Assembly (NCBI RefSeq): GCF_029407905.1
Contig: NW_026577882.1
Location: 186,001 to 250,000 of the forward strand
DNA from: Bubalus kerabau
Taxonomy: Eukaryota; Chordata; Mammalia; Artiodactyla; Bovidae
Reading direction: 5' to 3'
DNA: 64,000 bases
Shown one piece after another: positions 1 to 12,460 of the stretch (the first letter of the stretch is position 1; the number at the start of each line of letters is the position of its first letter). The translations under genes and the position numbers were made by a program. The notes below the pieces were generated by a model, which did not search any database, was not told where the DNA came from, and saw only the letters and a list, made by a program, of their open reading frames with translations.

Positions 1-3000
1 GGGAAAGCTGGATGTTGTGCTCGAATCACTGCAAGGCCAAAGAGACCTCATCTAGGCGTGTGTCCAGGACCTAATAGTCCTCTCAAGGGAAGACAAGGAT
101 CTCGGGATTGCACTCCAGACTCCCCCGGGGAGTCAGGCCTCGCTTCGAGGGGAAACAAAGGAGTGCGCTCTCCTCTCGAGCCCCGACGCGGATCTCTTGG
201 AGCCCACTGAGTCGCCTCAAGGGAGTCCAGCCTACTCTTCAGTTTGGAGAGAGGACTCGGGATTGCTCTCCAGGCCTGGCAGGAAAAGAAGGCCCTCAGC
301 TCGCGAGGACGGGGGCGTCTCAGGGGTTTCCTCGAGCTGCGGCGCCCATGGGGGTTTTCTCCCGAGGCACGACGAGGATCTCAGGGAGCCTCTAGTGCGG
401 CGCCAGGGAAGCCAGGTCTGCATGCGCGAGGCGAGGGGGAGCGCATCATTGCTCTCTAGTCCAGAGAGGGGACAAGGGCGTCAAGACACTTTGAAGAAGG
501 ACTATCAAGGTCTTTCTCGAGTGGCGGCGGGAAACCCTCATTTCCCTCGACTTCTGCCGAAGACCTGAGGGAACTTCCCAGGGTGCCTCTGAGAGGTGAG
601 TGATGCTGTGGAGTTAGCGGGGCCTCTCGGGATTCCACTGGGGTTGGCGCAATGGAAGAGGGCCTCATCTCGAGGGCAGGCAGGAACCTCAGTCTTCCTC
701 TCTGTTTCTGACTCCGACCCTCCGACCTCAGGGTCCCTGCAGAGTTGGGAGCGGAGAGTTAGGCCTCGTCTTGTCTGAGGAAGGGAACCCCGCTGGCCTC
801 TTGAGTTGCTCAGGGGGTCTCAGGCCCCTCTTCGAGCTGTGTGTGGAACCCACGGGTGTTTCTGGACGATGCACGGGAGTGTCAGTGCCCCTTCGTGTTG
901 TGCCTTCACCCACAGGGTTGCCTTCGAAGAGGTGTCCGTGCAACGGGTTCTTCTCAAGAGTGGACCGGGAAATCGAGGTCGATCGGCATGTGGCACCACC
1001 CCCGTGGCTCACCTCGAATTTCCTCGTGCGGACGGCCTCATCCTGAGATGCGCCGGGAAGGCCGGGAATCCCTTCTAGACCACGCAGGGGAATCGACACT
1101 CCTGTCGCGATCAGGAGGGGAGAAGGGGCTCAGATGAAGAGGTGTCAGGACCCTCGGTGTTTCCCTCGAGGGAACCCGGTGTGTCAGGGAATTTCTGGGG
1201 GTTGCAAGAAAGGTGTCAGGTACTGTTTCGCACTTCAGGACGGAAACTGGGACTTCCCTTGAGACTCCATAGCGGGCAAGAGGCTCATCTTGCAAAGCCG
1301 TTGGAACCACGTGGTTTTTCTCGAGTTGCGGCGGGATTTTCGAGTTACGACGGGGATCTCAGGCTTCCTTTTGGGTTGGCCCTGGGAAGCCCAATCTTCC
1401 CCTCTAGTGCTAGGGAAAGCTGGGGGTTGCACTCGAGTCACTGCAGGGCCCAAATGACCTCACCTAGGCGTGTGTCCGGGACCTAATATTCCTCTCCAGG
1501 GAAGGCAGGGATCTCGGGGTTGCATTCCAGGCTCCCCCGGGGAGTCAGGCCTCGTCTCGAGGGGAAGCCAAGGACTCCGCCCTCCTCTCGAGTCGCGACG
1601 CGGGTCTCTGGGAGCCCCCTGAGCGGCCTCAAGGGAGTCCAGCCTCCTCTTCAGTTTGGAGACATGACCCGGGATTGCTCTCCAGGCCATGCAGGAAAAG
1701 AAGGCCCTCAGCTCGCTAGGACGGGGGCGTCTCAGGGGTTTCCTCGAGCTGCGGCGCCCGTGGGGGTTTTCTCCCGAGGCACGACGAGGATCTCAGGGAG
1801 CCTCTCGTGCAGCGCTAGGGAAGTCAGGTCTCCATGCGCGTGGCGAGGGGGAGCGGGTCATGGCTCTCTAGTCACGGGAGGGGACTAGGGCCTCGAGACG
1901 CGTTGAAGAAGGACTCTCGAGGTCTGTCTCGGGGGGCGGCGGGAAACCCTCGTTTCCCTCGCCTTCTGCCGGGGACCTTAGGGAACTTCCCAGGGTGCCT
2001 CTGAGAGGCGAGGGATCCTGTGGAGTTGGCGGGGCCTCTCGGGACTCCGCTGGGTCTGGCGCAACGGAAGAGGGCCTCACCTCGAGGGGAGGCAGGAACC
2101 TCAGGCTTCCTCTCCGTTTCGGACTCCGACCGCAGGGTCCCTGCAGAGTTGGGACAGGAGAGTCAGGCCTCGTCTTGTCTGAGGAAGGGAACCCCGCTGG
2201 CCTCTCGAGTTGCTCAGGGGGTCTCTGGCCCCTCGTAGAGATGTGTGTGGAACCCGCGGGTCTTTGCGGACGATGCACGGGGGTCGCAGTGCACCTTCGT
2301 GTTGTGCCTTCACCCACAGGGTTGCCTTCGAAGAGGGGTCTGGGCCTCGGGTCCTTCTCAACAGCGGACCAGGGAATCGGGGGCGTTCGGCATGTGTCAC
2401 CACCCACGTGGCTGGTCTCGAATTTCCTCGTGAGACCGGCCTCATCCTGAGGTGTGCCGGGAAGACCGAGAACCCCTTCCAGACCACGCAGGGGAATCGA
2501 CTCTCCTGTCGCGTTCCGGATGGGAGAAGGGTCTCAGATGAAGCAGTGCCGGGACACTCGGTGTTCCCCTCGAGGGAACACGGCGTGTCAAGGAACTTTT
2601 GGGTGTCGCAGGTAGGCTGTCAAGGACCGTTTCACCCTTCAGGGCGGAACAGGGGACCTCCCTTGAGACGCCGTCCTGGGCAAGGGCCTCATCTTGCCAA
2701 GAGGTGGGAACCACGTGGTTTTTCTCGAGTTGCGGCGGGATTCTCGAGTTACGACGGGGATCTCAGCCTTCCTCTTGGGTTGGCCCTGGGAAGCCCAATC
2801 TTCCCCTCGAGTTGCGAGGGAAAGCTGGGGGTTGCGCTCGAGTCATTGCAGTGGCCAAGAGACCTCACCTAGGCGTGTGTCCGGGACCTCATATTCCTCT
2901 CCAGGGAAGGCGGGGATCTCGGGGTTGCATTCCAGGCTCCCACGGGGAGTCAGGCCTCGTCTCCAGGGGAAGCCAAGGACTCCGCTCTCCTCTCGAATCG

Positions 3001-3065
3001 CGACGCGGATCTCTTGGAGCCCCCTGAGCGGCTTCAAGGGAGTCCAGCCTCCTCTTCAGTTTGGA
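1..3065 (+). repeat. Satellite I (1.715) array, subfamily A tract
   Basis: Tandem 1.4-kb units. The anchor GACCTCA(T/C)CTAGGC recurs at about 44, 1456 and 2861 (spacings 1412 and 1405). CTCGAG motifs are frequent, and pairs 31 bp apart fit the known 31-bp subrepeat of bovine satellite I. Subfamily A signs are GGGAACTTCCCAGGG followed by GAGAGG(T/C)GAG (about 571 and 1981), CAGGGGTTTCCTCGAG, and AGACCACGCAGGGG. The tract is non-coding; its reading frames drift between units. Naming the satellite rests on recall of its period, subrepeat and motif, not on a search. Confidence 0.88.
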
Positions 3066-4432
3066 GAGAGGACTCGTGATTGGTCTTCATGCCATGCAGG
3101 AAAATAAGGCCCTCATCTCGCGATGACCGGGGTGTCTCATGTGTTTCCTCGAGCTGCCGCGCCAGTGTGGGTTTCCTCACGAGGTACGATGAGGAACTCA
3201 TGGAGCCTCTCGTGCAGTGCCAGGTTAGTCAGGTCTCCATGCGCGTGGCGAGGGGGTGCGTGTCATGGCTCTCGAGTCATGGTAGGGGAATCGCAACTCA
3301 ACACATATTGAAGCACTCTCGAGGTCTTTCTCGAGTCACGGCAGAAAACCCAGGGTTCCCTCGACTTGTGCCTGTGACCTCAGGGAGCTTCTTTTTGTGC
3401 CTCTGAGAACTCAGGGATACTGTGGAGTTGGTAGGGGCCTCTCGGGACTCCACTGGTTGTGGTGCAATGGAAGAGGGCTTCATCTCGAGTGGACGCAGGA
3501 ACCTCAGGCTTCCTCTCCGTTTCTGACTCGGATCCCATGGTCCCTGCAGAATAGGGACAAAGAGTCACACCTAGTCTTCTGTTGAGGAATGGACCTTCGT
3601 TTGCCTTTCGAGTTGTTTACAGGGTGACAGGCCACTTGTCGAAATGTCTGTGGGACCTGCGGGTTTTTCTGGACGATGCACGCGGGTGTCAGTGCCCCTT
3701 CGTGTTGTGCCTTCATCCACAGGTTTTCCTTCAAAGAGGTGTGCTGGCATCGGGTTCTTTTCAAGAGTGGACCGTGAAATTGGGGTCTTTCGACATGTGG
3801 CACCACCCACGAGGCTATGTCTCGAACTTCCTCATGAGACCGGCCTCATCCTGAGGTGCGCCCGGAAGGTCGGGAACCCCTTGCAGACAGAGAAGGGGAG
3901 TCGACCCTCCTGTCGCAATCAGGAGAGGAGAAGGGGCTCAGATGAAGTGGTGCCGGGAACCTCGGTGTTCCCCTTGAGTGAGTCTGGTATGTCGCGGAAC
4001 TTTTGGGGTCGCATCAAGGGTGCCAAGTACCGTTTCGCACTTCAGGATGGAACGTGGGACTTCTCTTGAGATGCTGTAGCGGACAAAGGGCCTCATCTTG
4101 CGATGACGAGGGAAGCACGTGGTTTTTCTCGAGTTGCGGTGGGATTCTCGAGTTACGACGGGGAATTCAGGCTTCCTCTTGTGTTGGCCCAGGAAGTCTA
4201 ATCTTCCATTCGAGTTGCCAGGGAGAGCTGGGGATTGGGCTCCATTCACTGAAGGGCAAACTAGACCTCATCTAGGCTTGTATCCAGGACTTAATGTTCC
4301 TCTCCATAGGCGACAGGGATTTGGGGTTGTATTCCATACTCACCCGGGGAGTCAGGCCTCATCTCGAGGGGAAGCAAAGGACTCCACTCTCTTCTCGAGT
4401 CGCGACAGGTATCTCTTGGAGCCCACTGAGTG
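3066..4432 (+). repeat. Satellite I (1.715) array, subfamily B tract
   Basis: The 1.4-kb satellite continues (anchor at 4264, spacing 1403) but the diagnostic bases change. It now reads GGAGCTTC followed by GAGAACTCAGGGATACTG, GGTGACAGGCCACTTGTCG, and an EcoRI site (GAATTC) at about 4163 where A units have GATCTC or GATTTC. The switch lies between about 3060 and 3105. The tract ends within the motif GAGCCCACTGAGTGG, about 168 bp after the anchor, where it meets an unrelated tandem family. Confidence 0.85.
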
Positions 4433-6916
4433 GTCTTCGCTCTGTAGGAGAGCTCTAGTGTTCATAAGCCTGTACATAAGTGAACACAGACATTCTGTGT
4501 GCATGTTGCTGCATACCCAAAATAGGGCCACAAGGAGCCTCATGCTCTCCATGCGGCGTGGAAGCTGTGCAGCCACGCAGCAGCTGAAGAATCCAACCAA
4601 TTGCTCTTTTCTTACCTCTGACAGAGCTCGCATTGCCGTAGCCCTTGGCAGTTTGAAAACACTGGACCCTAACCCCTCTCAAAGTAGGCCTGGGTTCTAG
4701 TTCGAATAGAAAGTCAATAGCGGAGCTGAGGACAGGAACGCGGCAGTCATTTATCACACGCTCCTGCAGCCTGCTACTACAGGGACACTAACGCTAGAAG
4801 CTAGGAATGTCTTTGCAAGGTGCGCAAAGGACAAGGGAGAACCTCGACCCTGACTCTAGTATTTCAGTCCCCTGAGCAGATCTGAGGTTCTCCCGCTGTA
4901 GAAGCTAACCCATTCCTTTCAAATACAGGCTTCCTAACACAGGGCCAGTTGGCTGCTTGCTCTTCCACGAAGCAGGCTTCCTTAACTTGCAAACTGGGAA
5001 TTCCGCTTAACAGCCTGGAGGAAAATCGCTTCTTGGAAGATTGTTTTCAGAGGCTGTATCCCCGGAGCTGGGGCCAAGCTAGGGGACCCATACTGACAAG
5101 GGAAGGCAAAACCACATCCAATGTCTTTGCTCTGGAGGACAGCTTTGGTGAGCCTAAGTCTTTCAGGAATATTTCTGGCTCCAACAGAGTCAAATTCTGT
5201 GTGTGAAGCTGCACAGCCAAAATAGGGGAACAGAGAGCCTGATTCTCTCTGTGTAGCTTTGAAGCTGTCATTCAAACAACAGCTTGAGAATCCATACAAT
5301 GCTCTCCCTTACTGCTAAGAGAATTCTCATTGCTGTCGTCCTTGACGGTTTGTAGAAATCCGCACCCTAACCCTTCTCCAAGTAGGCCTGGGTCCTAGCT
5401 CGGAATAACAGGCAACAGCGGAGCTGAGGCCAGTAAGGCACAAGTGAGGTCTCACACACTCTTGCAGCCTGATCGTCCAGGAGCAGTAAGGCCTCTTTTT
5501 CCCTGTAGGAGGCTCGCTTGCCTTGCCTCCTGTGAACTGCATTTCCCAGCCTGGGCGCAAAGCTGTTCCTGGAGATTTTTTCTCAGGGGCTGTTTCCCTG
5601 GAGCTGGGTCGGACCTCGGGGGCCCAACTCACAGGGGAAGACAAAACCACATGGACAGGTCTATGCTCTGTAGGAGAGCTCTAGTGAACCTCATCTCTCA
5701 GGAACATTCTTGGCTTCTACAGAGACACCTCTGTGCATGAAGCTACACACCCAACATAGTGGCAAAGGGAGTCTGATTCTCTCCGTGGGTGCTGATGCTT
5801 TGTGGCAAAGCACCTGCTAAGAATCCATCCGCATAGGCTTCCCTCACCTTGACAGAGGTCTCATTGCTGTAGTCCTTGGCAGTTTGGAAAGAAGCAGACC
5901 CTTACCCTTCACCAAGTAGGCCCTTGTCCTTGTTTGAATGGAAAGGCAGTAGCTGAGCTGAGGCCAGTAAGGCGCCAGTCAAGTCTGACATATTCCCGAT
6001 GCCTGCTCCTTCATGGAAAATAACGTTAGAATCTGGGAATGTCTTTGCAAGGCTGGCAAAGGGCAGTCAGGAACCTCGACCCTGCCTCTGGAATTTCTAT
6101 CTTCTCAGCACATCTGGCGGTCTCGGTCAGGAGAAACTAACCCATTCCTTGCAAATATAGGCTTCCAAACACAGGCCGGTTGGCTGTCTCTTCTTGCCGA
6201 AGGAAGCTTGCTTATCCCACCTCCTGTGAACTCCACTTCCCAGCCTGGGTGATAAGAGGTTCTTGGAGATCTTTTCTCAGAGGCTGTTTCCAAGGAGCAG
6301 GGGCTGATCCCAGAGACCCACACGCACAGGGGAAGGGAAAACCGCATGGATAAGTCTTTGCTCTCTAGGAGTGCTCTAGTGAACCTCAGTCTGTGGGGAA
6401 TGTTCTTGGCTCCAACGGGGACATCTCTGTGTGGGAAGCTGCATTGCCAACATAGAGACACAGAGACCTGATTCTCTCTGTGCAGCTTTGACGCTGTCGT
6501 TCAAACAACAAATTGAGAATCCACACAATGCTCTCCCTTACCACTGAGAGTTATCAATGCTGTAGCCCTTCGCAGTTTCTGGAAATCGGCACACAAACAC
6601 TTCTCCAAGTAGGCCTGGGTTCAAGTTCAGATGAACATGCAATAGCGGAGCTGAGGCCAGTAAGGCACCAGTCAGGTGTCACACACTCTGGCAGCCTGCT
6701 CCTCCAGGGACAGTAAGGCCTCTGTTTCCCTTCAGGAGGCTCGCTTGCCTTACTTCCTGTGAACAGCGTTTCCCAGCCTGGGCGGAAAGCAGTTCCTGGA
6801 GATCTTTTCTCAGGGGCTGTTTCCCCGGAGTTGGGGCGGACCTCGGGGACCCAACTCACAGGGGAAGGCAAAACCAAATGGACAGGTCTATGCTCTGTAG
6901 GAGATCTCTAGTGAAC
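4433..6916 (+). repeat. Second satellite family (alternating ~695/532-bp units), left part
   Basis: Unit anchors of the form GCTCT(G/C)TAGGAG lie at about 4439, 5129, 5665, 6360 and 6892, giving spacings of 690, 536, 695 and 532. The long unit (L) carries about 160 bp that the short unit (S) lacks; it includes CTTTGCAAGGCTGGCAAAGG and AGAAGCTAACCCATTCC. The outermost unit (4439-5129) is the most divergent. Junction with satellite I is at about 4432-4440, where both sides share GGTCT. I do not recognise the family with certainty. The L unit is near the roughly 700-bp size of another known bovine satellite, but its base composition looks too AT-rich for that one. Confidence 0.75.
6911..6916. 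other. Target-site duplication, left copy (solo LTR)
   Basis: GTGAAC directly precedes the LTR terminus TGCCGGGG and is repeated exactly at 8215-8220. A 6-bp duplication is typical of class II retroviral integration. Confidence 0.88.
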
Positions 6917-8214
6917 TGCCGGGGTCCAGCCCCAGCTGATCCAGGGTATTCGAAGCAGAGACGGCGTAGGCGAGGGTCAGGGAACAACTGCTTAATTAAA
7001 CGTTAATTAAGGATATAAAGAGTAATAAAATGAGGATAGCTCAGTAGGAAAATTCAGTGGAGAAAAGAGGCTGAGTAGCTTGGTTTACGCGGGGGACCAA
7101 TAAAACTTCAAGACAAGAAGCTTGCACCACTTACATAGGCCGCAGGCGTCCTTCTGTTCTCCCGAAGGAGAGGAGACACTGAGGCCTCCCCGGTCGGATC
7201 TTAGAAGCCCAGGCAAAATTAGTAAGCTTGGTGGGTTCCGCGCTCCAAATGGAGACTCAACCAGAGTGAGAGAGAGAGAGAGACATGGGGAGACCAGTAT
7301 TTCGAGAAACTGATCCCAATTCTTTATTTTCCATGGTCTACTTTTATACACTGAGATGTTATGCAAAAGTCACGTGGGGTCAGCAGTCCTGACTTTTATC
7401 AAAGTCAGGTGCTTCATACAAAAGTATACAGAGGTCTTAGGGGTGTTACATCATCTTCTGGCCGGGGGGCCTGCTGACAATTTACGACCCTCTCCTTGTG
7501 ACAGCGGTCAGTCAACCAGGACACTTATTTCTCCAGGGGTGATTATTCTTAAAACAGACGCCACCCAAATAAAGTCACATTCCTATAGGGTGAGGGTGTA
7601 CTGGGTTTTAGTTAAGGAAAGAATTTACTTAGCCTAAGGTCTAACGTGATTTATATCAAAGGTTAATACTTATTTCTTCTATATATTCATTAATGTGTAT
7701 AAGGGCAGGGGATGTGGAGACTTAGCAGTAAACATCAGCTCAACAAATGAAAAACCCTTCACCAATATGATTTCTAATCAGCCCATTATACTTATACTAA
7801 TAATTTTCTAACTTTTCTAAGGAACCTGTTTTTAGAAGGTTTAAAGCATCTCGTGCCTCTCATGGTTGGGAGGCTGTGAGCAATCACATGTGGCCGGACA
7901 AGCCTGTCAGGCAGGCTAGAGAACCTTCAGAGGAGTTTGTAGGTTAAAACACTCTTGTCACACCCAGGGGTTTTTATCAACTGGAGCTCTAGGTTAACTC
8001 CTTCTCCGAAAGAGGTGGTGGGGGACAGCCCCCCGTAAAGTCAGAGGTGTAGGTGAGAGCACAAAGTAGTAAGGTAGGCAGGCTCTGGTTATGGGGGTAG
8101 ATGCTCGAGGATTTCCAGGGGGACTCCTGAGGCTCGATCCCGCCTTTGCGTATGTCGAGCCTCCTTCCTCATGACCTTTGCCATGGGCGGAGTGCCTCAC
8201 TCTGGCCCCCAACA
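6917..8214 (-). mobile_element. Solo LTR, class II endogenous retrovirus, antisense
   Basis: A 1298-bp element bounded by TG...CA and a perfect 6-bp target duplication. Its reverse complement aligns with the provirus LTRs at 39454 and 45046 at both ends. Shared blocks include the 5' part with GGTCATGAGGAAGGAGGCTC and GCAAAGGCGGGATCGAGCCTC, and the 3' part with CGCGTAAACCAAGCTACTCAG and ACCCTGGATCAGCTGGGGC. On the minus strand a TATAAAAG box (7341-7348) lies just upstream of an AATAAA signal (7323-7328), followed by a (CT)n run. It differs enough in U5 to be another subfamily. Having no internal region, it arose by LTR-LTR recombination. An LTR-like insertion in a bovine satellite was described decades ago, as I recall; this may be the same family. 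Confidence 0.9.
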
Positions 8215-8220
8215 GTGAAC
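8215..8220. other. Target-site duplication, right copy (solo LTR)
   Basis: GTGAAC immediately follows the LTR terminus CCCCCAACA and restores the satellite reading CTCTAGTGAACCTC seen in the other units. Confidence 0.88.
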
Positions 8221-11200
8221 CTCCTCTCTCAGGAACATTCTTGGCTCCTATCGAGACACCTCTGTGCGTGTAGCTACACACGCAACGTAGGGGCAAAGGG
8301 AGCCAGATTCTTTCCGTGGGGTGCTGATGCTTTGTGGCAAAGCACCTGCTTGAGAATCCATCAGCTTACGCTTCCCTCGCCTTGACAGAGGTCTCATTGA
8401 TGTAGCCCTTGGCAGTTTGGAAAGAAGAGGACCCTTACTTTTCATAAAGTGGGCCCTTGTCCTAGTTTGAAAGGAAAGGCAAGAGCTGAGCTGAGGCCAA
8501 TAAGGCGCCAGTCAAGTCTGACATATTCCCGAAGCCTGCTCCTTCATGGAAAATAACGCTGGAATCTAGGAATGTCTCTGCAAGGCTGGCAAAGGGCAGT
8601 CAGGAGCCTGCACCCTGCCTCTGGAATTACCGACTTCTGAACAGATCTGGAGGTCTCCCTTAGGGGAAGCTAACCCATTCTTCCAAATAGAGGCTTCCAA
8701 ACGCAGGCCGCTTGGCCTCCTCTTGCTCTCTGAAGGAGGCCTGCTTTTCCCGCCTCCTATGAACCCCACATCCCAGCCTCTGGGAAAAGCGGATCTTGAA
8801 GATCTTTTCTCAGGGGTTGTTTCCACGGAGCTGGGGCCGAGCCTGGAGCCCCAAACGCACAGGGGAAGAAAAACCACATGGACAAGTCTTTGTTCTCTAG
8901 GAGAGCTCTAGTGAACTTCACTCTGTCAGGAACGTTCTTGTTTCCTATGGAGACACCCCTGTCTGTGAAGCTGTGTACCGAACATGGAGACACAGAGTCT
9001 GATTCTCTCTGTGCAGCTTTGAAGCTGTCGTTCAAACAACAGCTTGAAAATCCATACAATGCTCTTCCTTACCCGTGACACAGTTCTCATTGCTATACCC
9101 CTTGGCAGTATTTAGAAATCCATACCCAAACCCTTCTCCTTGTAGGCCTGGGTCCTAGTTCGGAGAAACACGCAATGGCGGAGCTGAGGCCAGTAAGGCA
9201 CCAGTCAGGTCTCACACACTCTGGCAGCCTGATTGTCCAGGGAGACTAAGGCCTGTTGTGCCTTGCAGGAGGCTCGCTTGTGTTACCTCCTGTGAACTGC
9301 GTTTGCCAGCCTGGGGGAATAGCAGTCCCTGGAGATCTTTTCTCAGGGGCTCCTTCCCCTGAGCTGGGGCGGACCTCGGGGACCCAACTCACAGGGCAAG
9401 GCAAAACCATATGGACAGGTCTTTGCTCTGTAGCAGACTTCTAGTGAACCTCATCTCTCAGGAACATTCTTGGCTCCTATAGAGACACTTCTGTGTGTGA
9501 AGCTGCGTACCTAACATAGGGGCACAGAGAGCCTGATTCTCTCAGTTCATTTTGACCCTGTCGTTCAGAAAACAGCTTGAGAATCCATAAAATGCTCTCC
9601 CTTACCGCTAAGAGAATTCTCACTGCTGTAGCCCTTGGCACTTTGTAGAAATCCGCAGCCAAACGCTTCTCCAAATAGGCCTGGGTCCTAGTTCGGAGGA
9701 ACAGGCAATGGTGGAACTGAGGCCAGTAAGGCAACAGTCAGGTTTCACACACTCTGGAAGCCTGCTCCTCCAGGGACAGTAAGGCCTCTTTTTCTCTGCA
9801 GGAGATTCGCTTGCCTTACTTCCTGTGAACAGCGTTTCCCAGCCTCAGCGCAGCGGTTCCTGGAGATTTTTTCTCAGGGACAGTTTCCCCGGAGGTGTGG
9901 CGGACCTCGGGGACCCAACTCACAGGGGAAGGAAAAACCACATGGACAGGTCTATGCTCTGTAGGAGAGGTTTAGTGAACCTAATCTCTCAGGAACATTC
10001 TTGGCTCCTATAGAGACAACTCTGTGTGTGAAGCTACACTCCCAACATTGGGGAACAGGGATCTTGGTTCTCTCCGTGGGGTGCTGATGCTTTGTAGTAA
10101 AGCACCTGCTTGAGAATCCATCCTCTTAGGCTTCCCTCGCTTTGACAGAGGTCTCATTGCTGTAGCCCTTGGCAGTTTCAAAGAAGAAGACCCTTACCCT
10201 TCATAAAGTAGGCCCTTGTCCTAGTTTGAATGGAAAGGCAATAGCTGAGCTGAGGCCAATAAGGAGCCAGTCCCCTCTGACACATTCCCGAAGCCTGCTC
10301 CTTCATGGAATATAACTCTAGAATCTTGGAATGTCTTTGCAAGGCTGGCAAAGGGCAGTCAGGATCCAGCACCCTGCCTCTGGAATTACCGACTTCTGAG
10401 CAGATCTGGAGGTCTCCTTTAGGAGAAGCTAACCCATTCCTTCCAAATAGAGGCTTCAAAACACAGGCAGGTTGGCTGCCTTTCGTGCCCGAAGGAGGCT
10501 TGCTTTTCTCTCGTCCTATGAACCCCAGTTCCCAGCCTCTGGGAAAAGCGTATCTTGAAGATATTTTCTCAGGGGTTGTTTCCACGGAGCTGGGGCCGAG
10601 CCCGGGGCCCAAAGGCACAGGGGAAGGCAAGACCACATGGACAGGTCTATGCTCTGTAGCAGACCTCTAGTGAACCTCATCTCTCAGGAGCATTCTTGGC
10701 TCCTACAGAGACACCTCTGTGTGTGAAGCTGCATACCTAACATAGGGGCAGAGAGAGCCTGATTCTCTCTGTTCATTTTGACACTGTCATTCAGAAAACA
10801 GCTTGAGAATCCATAAAATGCTCTCCCTTACCACCGAGAGAATTCTCACTGCTGTAGCCCTTGGCACTTTGTAGAAATCTGCACCCAAACGCTTTTCCAA
10901 GTACGCCTGGGTGCTAGCTCGGATGAACAGGCAATGGTGGAGCTGAGGCCAGTAAGGCAACAGTCAGGTTTCACACATTCTTGCAGCCTGCTTCTCCAGG
11001 GACTGTAAGGCCTCTTTTTCTCTGCAGGAGATTCGCTTGCCTTACTTCATGTGAACAGCATTTCCCAGCCTCGGCGAAGCGGTTCCTGGAGATCTTTTCT
11101 CAGGGACAGTTTCCCCGGAGGTGTGGCGGACCTCGAGGACCCAACTCACAGGGGAAGGCAAAACCACATGGACAGGTCTATGCTCTGTAGGAGAGGTTTA

Positions 11201-12258
11201 GTGAACCTAATCTCTCAGGAACATTCTTGGCTCCTATAGAGACAACTCTGTGTGTGAAGCTACACTCCCAACATTGGTGCACAGGGAGCTTGATTCACTC
11301 CGTGGGGTGCTGATGCTTTGTGGCAAAGCACCTGCTTGAGAATCCATCCTCTTAGGCTTCCCTCACCTTGACAGAGGTCTCATTGCTGTAGCCCTTGGCA
11401 GTTTGCAAAGAAGAAGACCCTTACCCTTCATAAAGTAGGGCCTTGTCCTAGTTTGAATGGAAAGGCAATAGCTGAGCTGAGGTCAATAAGGAGCCAGTCC
11501 CGTCTGACACATTCCCGAAGCCTGCTCCTTCATTGAAAATAACTCTAGAATCTAGGAATATCTTTGCAAGGCTAGCAAAGGACAGTCAGGAACCAGTACC
11601 CTGCCTCTGGAATTACCGACTTCTGAGCAGATCTGGAGGTCTCCTTTAGGAGAAGCTAACCCATTCCTTCCAAATAGAGGCTTCAAAACACAGGCAGGTG
11701 GGCTGCCTTTTCGTTCCCTATGGAGGCGTGCTTTTCTCTCCTCCTACGAACCCCGGTTCCCAGACACTGGGAAAAGTGGATCTTGAAGATATTTTCTCAG
11801 GGGTTGTTTCCACGGAGCTGGGGCCGAGCCTGGAGACCCAAAGGCACAGGGGAAGGCAAGACCACATGGACAAGCCTTTGCTCTTTAGTATAGCTCTAAT
11901 GAACCTCACTCTGTCAGGATCTTTCTTGATTCCTATGGAGACACACCTGTGTGTGAAGCTGCGGGCACAGAGAGCCTGATTACCCCTGTGCAGCGCTGAG
12001 TCTGGGCGGCTAAACAACAGCTTGGGAATGCAGCCTGGGGCGCTTCCCTTCCCTCGGACAGAGCTCTCCTTGCGGCAGGCCTTGGTAGTTTGCATACAAT
12101 GGGGCCCTAAGCCCTCTGCAAGTTGGCCTGGCTCCTAGGTCCAAAGGGCAGGCCAGAGCGGAGCTGAGGCTGTCAGGCTCCAGACACATCTCCCATACTC
12201 CTACATCCTGCTCCTACCCGGGCGTGAACGCTAGAAGCTGGGAAGGTACCTGGACCGT
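8221..12258 (+). repeat. Second satellite family, right part
   Basis: Anchors lie at about 8892, 9425, 9956, 10651, 11182 and 11880. With the LTR and its duplication removed, the spacings are 696 (6892 to 8892), 533, 531, 695, 531 and 698. The order across the whole array is L S L S L S S L S L plus a partial unit, so strict alternation breaks once, at 8892-9956. From about 11960 the sequence diverges but can still be aligned, for example AACGCTAGAAGCTGGGAAGG at 12225-12247 against AACGCTAGAAGCTAGGAATG at 4790. It then passes into GC-rich sequence at about 12258. No coding potential is supported. Confidence 0.75.
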
Positions 12259-12460
12259 GCAGGGGCGGGGCGAACGCGGGCGGCGTGGGGCGGGCTTCCC
12301 AGTTGTGCTCCCGGGGGTCGCCACTGCGGCTGGGAACGCGCCGGGAGCGTGGCAGGGGCGGGGCTAACCCTGGGGGCGCGGGGCGGGGGTCGGCTCATGG
12401 GGGGGATGGGGAGGGGTTCCCAGTTGCGCTCTCGGGGGTTGCAACTGCGGCTGGGAATGC
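12259..12460 (+). repeat. GC-box minisatellite, copy 1 (~120-bp period)
   Basis: A GC-rich tandem repeat starting with CAGTTGTGCTC at 12300 and CAGTTGCGCTC at 12420, with a partial unit before them. Each unit holds GGGGCGGGGC boxes (Sp1-type sites) and many CpGs, like a CpG-island promoter. Promoter activity is inference. Related arrays occur in the next two copies with more units. Confidence 0.75.

Noticed and set aside
1..4432. CRISPR-like regular repeats
   Set aside because: The 31-bp periodicity is the internal subrepeat of a vertebrate satellite; there are no unique spacers and no cas genes.
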